Shown here: piece by piece, positions 1 to 5,065 of the stretch
Layout of the letters: every line of letters begins with the position of its first letter
How positions within the stretch are numbered: position 1 is the first letter of the stretch
NCBI GenBank assembly: GCA_044450785.1
Contig: JBIOJM010000511.1
Coordinates: forward strand, 1-5,065
Reading direction: 5' to 3'
Length of the DNA stretch: 5,065 nucleotides
Source of the DNA: JBIOJM01 sp044450785
GTDB taxonomy: Bacteria; Planctomycetota; Planctomycetia; Isosphaerales; Isosphaeraceae
Position numbers and translations under genes: made by a program
Notes under the pieces: model-generated
Told to the model about the DNA's origin: nothing
Seen by the model: only the letters and a program-made list of their open reading frames with translations
The model's database searches: none

Positions 1-186
1 ACCTGTGGCTACGAAAAACACTGAAAAACCAACTCCTCTCGCAACCATGAGAAATGCCGGGGGCCTGGGGGAAGTTTGCGCCTCCTCGAGTGCTCCAGCG
101 GGGAGAGTTCATGGGGAGTGTAGGCCTTTCCCCTCGACCGGGTGGTGATGAGCGAGAAGTCTCTTTTTTTCTTGTTTTGATTTTCA

Positions 187-230
187 CTGACTACTGACTG
201 CTGAACACTGAACACTGAACACTGAACACT
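187..230. repeat. Heptamer tandem repeat (CTGAACA)n
   Basis: Four perfect units of CTGAACA lie at 201-228, followed by a partial CT. Two diverged units of the same length, CTGACTA at 187-193 and CTGACTG at 194-200, precede them, so the 7-bp period runs through about six units. The array sits about 130 bases upstream of the synthase start in a locally AT-richer stretch. Short heptamer arrays between genes are something I associate with planctomycete genomes; that link is from memory. A role in regulation is possible but nothing in the sequence shows one. Confidence 0.9.
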
Positions 231-351
231 ATTCAAGGAATCGACTCAAGAGGATGTACGAATTCTGTCGAATATGATGAAGCGGGAGGATTTCCTGACT
301 CGACGGCGCACGGTGGAGCGAGGACCGTCGTCCAGGCCTGATGGCCGGAGT

Positions 352-357
352 GGGAGG
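352..357 (+). promoter_or_regulatory. Ribosome binding site deciding the synthase start
   Basis: GGGAGG lies four bases before the ATG at 362. The earlier in-frame ATG at 341 has no comparable purine-rich site before it. Starting at 362 also makes the protein begin MPERLFVVG, which lines up with the usual FabF N-terminus, so this site favours the shorter protein. Confidence 0.55.
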
Positions 358-361
358 CGGG

Positions 362-1621
362 ATGCCGGAGCGGCTCTTCGTTGTCGGACATGCCGCGGTG
401 ACCTGTCTGGGTCAAGATATGGACTCGACCTGGACGGCGCTGATCGAGGGCCGGTCGGGGATTCGGCGCCACGCCGCGCTCGGAAGGGAGTTGTTCCTTC
501 AGGATCTGGGAGGGATGGTCGACGGCTTCGGACCGGGGTCGGAGTCGGAAGATCCGGCGATCGCGAAACTTTCGGCACGTTTCCTCCATCTCTCGATGGC
601 TGCGGCTCGGTCTGCGTACACGGACGCCGGGTTGGATCGACTGGACGGCCGGCTCGACCCGCATCGCGCGGCGGTCGTCATGGGCTCGGCGTTCGGCGGC
701 GTCGATCTGCTCGAGGCCGAGCACGATCGGATGACCAGGCGTCGCAGTCCGGCGGTTAGCCCGTACCTTGTCCCGGCGATGATCATCAATCAAGCCGCCG
801 GCCAGATCGCCCAGCATCTCGAGCTCTATGGTCCCAGTGCGGCTCCGGCCAACGCCTGTGCCTCGGGAGGGCATGCGATCGTTCTGGGTGCGATGTTCCT
901 GCGATCGGGAGCGGCCGACGTGGCCCTGTGCGGTGCGGCGGAGAGCGCGTTCACGCCAACCATCGTCAACGGATTCGCCACGATGAAAGCCCTTTTGGGA
1001 CGGAAGCCGGGCGATCGCTCGGACCAGGATCCGGCCCAGGCCAGCCGGCCTTTCAGCATCGACCGGTCGGGCTTTGTACTGGCGGAAGGGGCCGGCGCGG
1101 TCGTGCTGGCGACGGAAACGGCCAGCCGCCGCCTCGGTCTGAATGTTCAGGCCGAGCTGGTGGGATGGGCGACGAACTCCGACGGCCACCATGTCGCCAT
1201 GCCGTGTCGGGACCGCATCGGGCGCTGCCTCGCGACCGCACTTGCAAATGCGTGCTTGAAACCCGAGGTGATCGACTATTACAACGCGCACGGCACCAGC
1301 ACCGTCTTGAACGACCAGGTCGAGACCCAGGTGCTGAAGGATGTCTTCGGTGACTTCGCACCGCGGCTGCCGATCAGCTCGGTCAAGGGAGCGCTGGGCC
1401 ACAGCTTGGGTGCGGCCTCGGCCATCGAGGCGGCCGTGGCGGTCCGTGCCTTGCAAGAGCAGACGATCCCCCCCACCATCAATTTCTTGCCGGACCCCGA
1501 GCTCGATCTCGATTACGTCCCGAACCAGGCTCGGCCCGCCCGGCTCGATCTTGTCTTGACCGCGTCGTTTGGATTCGGAGGCACGAACAACGCGCTGATC
1601 CTGAGGAGAACGTCCTCATGA
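362..1621 (+). CDS. Beta-ketoacyl-ACP synthase, FabF/KAS II type
   Basis: This 419-residue cytosolic condensing enzyme should join an acyl group to malonyl-ACP by decarboxylative Claisen condensation. All catalytic parts of the FabF family are visible: the nucleophile Cys166 in NACASG, His310 in NAHGTS, Lys342 in SSVKG, His347 in GHSLGAA, and the glycine-rich SFGFGGTN loop near residues 402-409. Length and residue spacing match E. coli FabF (Cys163, His303, Lys335, His340), so it is an active-type synthase and not a chain-length-factor partner, which would lack the cysteine. An in-frame ATG at 341 would add seven residues, but 362 has the better ribosome binding site and N-terminal fit. The stop overlaps the start of the carrier protein gene (ATGA), which points to translational coupling. 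It may belong to a secondary lipid or polyketide-like pathway and not to primary fatty acid synthesis, because its neighbours are a carrier protein and an acyltransferase and not the usual fab genes. The substrate cannot be read from the sequence. Confidence 0.95.
   Translation: MPERLFVVGHAAVTCLGQDMDSTWTALIEGRSGIRRHAALGRELFLQDLGGMVDGFGPGSESEDPAIAKLSARFLHLSMAAARSAYTDAGLDRLDGRLDPHRAAVVMGSAFGGVDLLEAEHDRMTRRRSPAVSPYLVPAMIINQAAGQIAQHLELYGPSAAPANACASGGHAIVLGAMFLRSGAADVALCGAAESAFTPTIVNGFATMKALLGRKPGDRSDQDPAQASRPFSIDRSGFVLAEGAGAVVLATETASRRLGLNVQAELVGWATNSDGHHVAMPCRDRIGRCLATALANACLKPEVIDYYNAHGTSTVLNDQVETQVLKDVFGDFAPRLPISSVKGALGHSLGAASAIEAAVAVRALQEQTIPPTINFLPDPELDLDYVPNQARPARLDLVLTASFGFGGTNNALILRRTSS
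1604..1609 (+). promoter_or_regulatory. Ribosome binding site of the carrier protein gene, inside the synthase gene
   Basis: AGGAGA lies eight bases before the ATG at 1618, within the last codons of the synthase gene. With the ATGA stop-start overlap it supports coupled translation of the two proteins. Confidence 0.7.
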
Positions 1622-1884
1622 CCACCACCAACCAGGCAAGCTTGATCGCGGAAGTCGCCGGAATCGTGCGCCAGGCCGCCAAGATCCCATCCCGGATTCC
1701 GATCGGTGCGGATTCGCGGCTGGTCGAGGATCTGTCGATCGACTCGCTCGACCTGGTTGGGGTGATCCTGAGTTTTCAGGATCATTTTGACATTGTCATC
1801 AAGGAGGAGGATGTGCCAAACTTGTGCCGGGTCGCCGACCTGGCGGCTCATCTATCCGCACGAAGGGAATCGACTCGCTCTTAG
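1618..1884 (+). CDS. Acyl carrier protein
   Basis: This is an 88-residue acidic carrier protein of normal ACP size. The phosphopantetheine attachment site is Ser43 in LSIDSLDLVGV, the expected DSLD motif at the start of helix II. Helix III and IV features follow: the acidic IKEEDV and the typical RVADLAAHL near residues 71-79. It should hold the growing acyl chain as a thioester after a phosphopantetheinyl transferase activates it; no such enzyme is in the window. Its 4-base overlap with the synthase suggests it is that enzyme's dedicated partner, distinct from the housekeeping AcpP. The short tail after residue 80 (ARRESTRS) is basic and probably disordered. Whether it carries fatty acyl or another chain type cannot be told. 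Confidence 0.93.
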   Translation: MTTTNQASLIAEVAGIVRQAAKIPSRIPIGADSRLVEDLSIDSLDLVGVILSFQDHFDIVIKEEDVPNLCRVADLAAHLSARRESTRS

Positions 1885-1948
1885 CCGTCGCCTGCGCGGG
1901 CATCGGGGTTCCGCGAGCGGTCGTCGGAGCAGCGAGGCGAGATTGGGT

Positions 1949-1954
1949 GGGGAG
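1949..1954 (+). promoter_or_regulatory. Ribosome binding site of the acyltransferase gene
   Basis: GGGGAG lies eight bases before the ATG at 1963. It supports this start over the internal ATG at 2017, which has no comparable site. It also suggests that this gene is translated independently after the 78-base gap that follows the carrier protein gene. Confidence 0.6.
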
Positions 1955-1962
1955 ATTCGTCG

Positions 1963-2889
1963 ATGGAGCGACGGGGGCTCAACATCCGCAAGCGTTTCCT
2001 GAAGGCCGTCTTGCCGATGATCCGGACCTTGCCTCTTCCGGTGGCGTCGCGGTTCGTTTCGGGCATCGGCCGGATGGAATACCGGTTGAACCAGGGTCTG
2101 CGCCAGACCTTTGACGATGCGGTCGCCCACGGTCGATCCGTCCTGGATTGCCAGTGGGACATTCATGAAGTCAGCCGCGAATTGGCCGGCAATCACGTCC
2201 TCTGGAGAACCAGGGACCTGCTCTTGGACGGAGTTGCCGACCAGCGCGCGCGCAGCATGTTCACCGTGAACGGCAGAGAGCACATCGATGCCGCGTACGG
2301 CCTGGGGCAAGGGTGCATCGTGCTCGCGAACCACTTCGGAGCGCATCTCCTCCCGGCGCATTGGCTTTTCCGCGAAGGCTTTCCCGTCCGCTTCTTCATG
2401 GAACGTCCCCGGCATATCTCGCGGTTCATGTCGCGACACTTCGACACCGACGGTCCACTCGGACAGGACAAATTGTTCATCTCGCGCCAGGGCGTACCTG
2501 CCGATTCGGCCGGTTCGATTCTCCGCGCAGCGCGTGCGATCAAGGCGGGATTGCTGCTTTATCTGGCGGGCGATGTCCGCTGGACCGGACGGCTGACGGA
2601 GTCGGCTCGCTTCCTGGGCCGCACGATGCGCTTTTCGACGACCTGGATCGTTCTGGCCGCGATGACCGAAGCACCGATCGTCATGGCGTTCGGCCGGATG
2701 GAACCTGACGGCCGTTACCATATCGAGTTCCATCCGGCGTTTACCATCCCCAAGGATGCACCGGAGCCCGGAAAAACGCGCGACTGGCTCCGGCATTTCC
2801 TCGAGATTCTGGAAGATCAGGTCCGCCGGTATCCGAGCAACAGCAATGACTATTTCTTCTGGGGCGAGTCAGATGAAGAGGTCGCTTAG
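1963..2889 (+). CDS. LpxL/HtrB-type lysophospholipid acyltransferase family protein
   Basis: This 308-residue protein has the size and layout of the bacterial lipid A acyltransferase family (Lip_A_acyltrans), whose members move an acyl chain from ACP to a lipid at the inner membrane face. The family landmarks run in order: a basic N-terminus; the active-site block IVLANHFGAHLLPAHW at about 119-134; VRFFMERPRHISRF at about 142-155, which matches the family's block after the active site; SILRAARAIKAGLLLYLAGD at about 185-204, like the 'few-residue GxxxxxxxDQ' region; then EAPIVMAFGRMEPDGRYHIEF at about 236-256 and a C-terminal VRRYPSNSNDYFFW, like the family's final RRxPxxxxW stretch. His124 is the expected catalytic histidine, but the acidic residue of the HX4(D/E) motif is replaced by Leu129. 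The N-terminus is only weakly hydrophobic. Neighbouring ACP and synthase genes suggest an ACP-bound acyl donor. Because planctomycete outer membranes are unusual, the acceptor may be lipid A or another lipid; it cannot be inferred. The last 17 bases overlap the next gene. Confidence 0.88.
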   Translation: MERRGLNIRKRFLKAVLPMIRTLPLPVASRFVSGIGRMEYRLNQGLRQTFDDAVAHGRSVLDCQWDIHEVSRELAGNHVLWRTRDLLLDGVADQRARSMFTVNGREHIDAAYGLGQGCIVLANHFGAHLLPAHWLFREGFPVRFFMERPRHISRFMSRHFDTDGPLGQDKLFISRQGVPADSAGSILRAARAIKAGLLLYLAGDVRWTGRLTESARFLGRTMRFSTTWIVLAAMTEAPIVMAFGRMEPDGRYHIEFHPAFTIPKDAPEPGKTRDWLRHFLEILEDQVRRYPSNSNDYFFWGESDEEVA

Positions 2890-4294
2890 TGCCCGAAACC
2901 TGGGCAGCGCGCGTTTTCCGCTTCCGACTCATCCTTCATCCTTCATCCTTCATCCTTTCCGCCGCCGGCATTGGCCCTGGCTGGTCCTGGCTTTGATGGC
3001 GATCCCCGCTGTGTGGCACGTGCTCGACTTCGATGAGGACGTCGACACCGAGTTCCCCGCGGTGGTTCGACCCACCTTCAGCCGCGTCCCTCCCTCGGCC
3101 TATCGCCTGGCGGAGCCGGGAGACACGCTCGACCGGATCATGATTTACATGTCCGCGGCCAGTGTCGTACTGGCGACGGCAGGGCTATTCCTCCACCGCG
3201 GAGCGGGGCTCTGGCACGCCGGGCTGGCTCTGAGCCTGGCATGCCTTTGGTACAGCGCCACTCCGGGCCCAGCCGTTGACGGATGGTACGGCCTCGGCTG
3301 GAGAAGCATCTTCGACCCTCGCGCGCCTCTGGACGTTCGCGCCGGGCTGCTGCTTGCCGCTCTTGCGCTGGCGAGCGTCGTCGCGGTGACGATGTTTCGT
3401 CGAAGACATCATCTTCGCGACCTTTGGGCCCACGCCCAGGACAAGGGGACGAGCCGGCTCTGGGTCGCGGCCTTGGTGCTGGTGATTGCCCGGCAGTTCG
3501 AGGTCCCCGGCGTCGAGCCTGAGGGTTACTGGCCTCGCTGTGCCATGATCTTCGGATTGCTGGCTTTCGACCTCGGATTGGTGATCGAGCTGGCTCCCGG
3601 ATTCCGCACGACGGCTCGTCCCCTCCTGGTCCTTCCCTTGTTCTTGCCCGCCTGGCTGGTGTTGGTGGTCGCGGGAATTGCACTGACGTGGTATCACCGC
3701 CCCCTGGCCCGCCTCAAGGTGGTTGAACCGGGCCGAATTTACATCAGCGCCATGCCCACCCTGCGCGGGCTGAGAGTGGCTCAGGCCCGTCATCCCTTTC
3801 GCACGATCATCAACTTGTTCCCGGAGGATACTCCCCAGGGCAGTCCCTTGCTGCCGGATGAGTTGAGATTTGCTCGCGAGCACGGAATTCGTTACGTGGG
3901 CAGCCCCTCTGACCGATCGGAAGACGCCTCGAACGCGTTTCTGGACCAGACGCTCGCCCTGGCCCAGGATCCGTCCGCCTGGCCGATCCTGGTTCACTGT
4001 CACGGGTGCATGGACCGTTCTCCGGCGTGGATGGGAATCTACAAATTCGTCGTCAAGGAACGGCCGCTGCGCGAAGTCATGCAGGAGATCGAGCGGCACC
4101 GGGGATATCGGCCCAAGGCTTCGGTCATCTTGCTCTATAACCGCGTCTTACCCCCCCGCGCTGGCGAACGGTACTGGACGGACCCCACTGCGGCCCTGCT
4201 GCGTGAATGTGCCGCGGGGGCCCTCGAAGAGCCGCCACGCGTCACAACGAAATCCGGCACGGCCGCTCGACCGGCGAATCGCCGGGCTCACTGA
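2873..4294 (+). CDS. Multi-pass membrane protein with C-terminal CX5R dual-specificity-type phosphatase domain
   Basis: This 473-residue protein combines a membrane part and a cysteine phosphatase domain. Hydrophobic segments fall at about residues 33-51, 90-107, 113-130, 155-175, 196-209, 223-240 and 250-274, so I count about seven membrane passes. From about residue 281 a phosphatase domain follows: GRIYISAMP near 288-296, a typical entry for dual-specificity phosphatases; FRTIINLFPED; an acidic SPSDRSED that may supply the general acid; and the signature HCHGCMDRS with nucleophile Cys376 and Arg382. The family removes phosphate from phospho-amino acids, phosphoinositides or phosphatidylglycerol phosphate (PTPMT1-like). 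With the acyltransferase next door, a lipid phosphate is an attractive substrate, but this is inference. The start at 2873 overlaps the acyltransferase by 17 bases and has only a weak site (GGGGCGAG at 2861-2868). An upstream open frame reaches 2756 but runs inside the acyltransferase gene. Starting at TTG 2993 or ATG 2996 would cut the first membrane segment. A 4x7-bp repeat lies in the start region. Confidence 0.85.
   Translation: MKRSLSARNLGSARFPLPTHPSSFILHPFRRRHWPWLVLALMAIPAVWHVLDFDEDVDTEFPAVVRPTFSRVPPSAYRLAEPGDTLDRIMIYMSAASVVLATAGLFLHRGAGLWHAGLALSLACLWYSATPGPAVDGWYGLGWRSIFDPRAPLDVRAGLLLAALALASVVAVTMFRRRHHLRDLWAHAQDKGTSRLWVAALVLVIARQFEVPGVEPEGYWPRCAMIFGLLAFDLGLVIELAPGFRTTARPLLVLPLFLPAWLVLVVAGIALTWYHRPLARLKVVEPGRIYISAMPTLRGLRVAQARHPFRTIINLFPEDTPQGSPLLPDELRFAREHGIRYVGSPSDRSEDASNAFLDQTLALAQDPSAWPILVHCHGCMDRSPAWMGIYKFVVKERPLREVMQEIERHRGYRPKASVILLYNRVLPPRAGERYWTDPTAALLRECAAGALEEPPRVTTKSGTAARPANRRAH
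2930..2957. repeat. Heptamer tandem repeat (CATCCTT)4 in the start region of the phosphatase gene
   Basis: Exactly four perfect units of CATCCTT run from 2930 to 2957. Read in frame from the ATG at 2873 they encode HPSSFILHPF, residues about 20-29, before the basic RRRH that leads into the first membrane segment. Because 7 is not a multiple of 3, gain or loss of one unit would shift the reading frame. The unit has the same length as the array at 187-230 but a different sequence. If translation starts further down, the array would instead lie between genes. Confidence 0.93.
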
Positions 4295-5065
4295 CGATCG
4301 AGCGTGATCAGTCGGTCTTCGCGGGCCCTGGTGAAAGCGCCGGATAAGCGATCCATGCGGAGCTGAGGTGCGAGCTTGCCCACCTCGCTGGTAAGCGTCT
4401 TGGTCGACTTCGGCCAGCGGGTCGAGTCGATGAGCTTTTTGCCCACGTATAGCGTGGCCTCGGCTCACGACTTGCCAGGGGAGCTCGACCGCTGCGCCAC
4501 ACGGGAGCGATCTGGAGCAGGGCGTTTCCCACCGCCGAATCTTCCGGCGCCGTCACGGGCACTTCCTGGCGGTTGGCGCTGGACGTTGACCGGAGCGACT
4601 CGAGGGCCCACGGCAGACCTGGTCCGACCGATTGCCCCCATTTGGCGTGATCGACCACGCGCGGCAATTCCGGCGGCCGAACCAACGGCGACTCGCGCAA
4701 GCCTTCCACCACCACGTCGAGCACGCCCCCCAAGATCCGCGGATAGTCAGCCTGGAATGAACTCCAAAGCTCGTCCGCGGCGCGGCGGCTCGCGGGAGCG
4801 ATCGGCGGTAGGTGGAGGAATACGGTACGGTCGACCACGTCGCCGGGCCGCACGAAATCTTCGGTCCCGTTCAGGATCACCGGACGCTGGGCGTAAATGA
4901 CGCGCCGTTCGTCGCTCGTGAAGAGCGAGCGGCTGGCGAAGCCCCCGCCCAACGCGAGCCGGCGGACGCAGTCGGAGAGCCAGTCGGCGATCGCGCTGAT
5001 GTTCTCCGCCAGTCGGCGGTTGTCCCGACGTGAGTGGCAATGGCATCGGGCCCGTGAGCCTGGGC
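4288..5065 (-). pseudogene. Frameshifted C-terminal part of a mobile-element-type ATPase/helicase-like protein
   Basis: The minus strand is open from the right edge of the window to about 4310 in one frame and carries ordered motifs: WLSDC at 4982-4968, GGGFASR at 4949-4929, AQRPVILNGTED at 4892-4857 and DRTVFLHLPPI at 4832-4800, then a stretch ending in SANRQEV. I recognise this series from a family of ATP-binding proteins in phage or integrated elements of planctomycetes and actinobacteria; the motif order also recalls D5-type superfamily 3 helicases. That family recognition is from memory. The expected C-terminus, with TRWPKS (WPKS at 4416-4405) and KLAPQLR, appears in a different frame, open from 4464 to the stop at 4288-4290, and a stop at 4465-4467 blocks that frame upstream. 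At least one frameshift therefore lies at about 4430-4470. The N-terminal part, with any Walker motifs, is outside the window. A second disruption near 5020-5045 is possible because the expected residues before ENISAIADWLSD look garbled. I infer a decayed mobile-element gene; sequencing error could mimic the frameshift. Confidence 0.7.

Larger units (their letters stand above)
1..361. other. Upstream non-coding region before the synthase gene
   Basis: I see no convincing gene here. The first 140 bases are GC-rich. Bases about 160-190 are AT-rich and include a run of seven to eight T at about 163-170, and a heptamer repeat array follows at 187-230. An open frame on the minus strand across 9-236 gives a low-complexity N-terminus simply because it translates the repeat array, so I do not call it. 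A short plus-strand frame from the ATG at 47 ends within about 35 codons and has no recognisable motif. The promoter of the four-gene row presumably lies here. TATGAT at 273-278 resembles a -10 box, but no good -35 box stands at the right distance, so I do not call a promoter. A tail of an upstream gene cannot be excluded, but nothing supports one. Confidence 0.5.

Noticed and set aside
113..170. Possible terminator: GGGGA/TCCCC stem at 113-133 and T-run at about 163-170
   Set aside because: The stem is only five base pairs with an 11-base loop, and the T-run begins about 30 bases later, so it is not a believable intrinsic terminator.
9..236. Minus-strand 75-codon open frame
   Set aside because: Its N-terminus is just the translated heptamer array, it has no ribosome binding site that stands out and no recognisable motif; it is most likely chance. 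A genome-wide repeat copy is possible but cannot be tested here.
233..1456. Long minus-strand open frame (407 codons) opposite the synthase
   Set aside because: It is a mirror frame of a clearly recognised gene in GC-rich DNA; its translation is rich in Arg, Pro and Gly with no family motif.
235..1876. Shared short string GAATCGACTC near 239-248 and near 1867-1876
   Set aside because: A ten-base match between two places in 5 kb, one of them inside coding sequence, with no further symmetry or context, is too weak to call a site.
1895..1915. CGCGG/CCGCG hairpin between carrier protein and acyltransferase genes
   Set aside because: It is a five-pair stem with an 11-base loop and no T-run, and such short GC palindromes are expected by chance here.
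1852..2796. Long minus-strand open frame (314 codons) opposite the acyltransferase
   Set aside because: It is an antisense shadow of the acyltransferase gene with no motif and arginine-rich composition.
3185..4099. Long minus-strand open frame (304 codons) opposite the phosphatase gene
   Set aside because: It is an antisense shadow; the plus-strand frame carries the membrane segments and the CX5R signature.
4747..5046. Minus-strand open frame starting at the ATG near 5046
   Set aside because: It is an alternate frame of the ATPase remnant; the family motifs are in the neighbouring frame.

Overview
This 5,065-base window is GC-rich in its coding parts and looks like a chromosomal piece from a planctomycete, possibly Isosphaeraceae or a relative. 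That assignment is inference. It rests on base composition, on two short arrays of 7-bp tandem units of a kind I associate with planctomycete genomes, and on a decayed ATPase family I recall from those genomes. No marker gene is present to confirm it.

Layout: positions 1-361 hold no convincing gene. They contain an AT-richer stretch and a heptamer repeat array at 187-230, and probably carry the promoter of the downstream genes. Four genes then run on the plus strand in a tight, operon-like row: a FabF-type beta-ketoacyl-ACP synthase (362-1621); an acyl carrier protein (1618-1884) that overlaps it by 4 bases (ATGA); an LpxL/HtrB-type acyltransferase (1963-2889) after a 78-base gap with a good ribosome binding site; and a multi-pass membrane protein with a C-terminal cysteine phosphatase domain (2873-4294) that overlaps the acyltransferase by 17 bases. 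Converging from the right on the minus strand is a frameshifted remnant of a mobile-element-type ATPase/helicase-like gene (4288 to beyond 5065). Its stop codon lies one base from the phosphatase stop.

How the genes may work together (inference): the synthase extends or forms an acyl chain on the dedicated carrier protein, and the acyltransferase moves that chain to a lipid acceptor at the membrane. The membrane phosphatase could remove a phosphate from the lipid product or acceptor, or act as a regulator. No ketoreductase, dehydratase, thioesterase or exporter is visible, so the set either uses housekeeping fatty acid enzymes or continues elsewhere. The most notable oddities are the missing acidic residue in the acyltransferase active-site motif, the fusion of about seven membrane segments to a CX5R phosphatase, and a 4x7-bp repeat inside the start region of that phosphatase gene.
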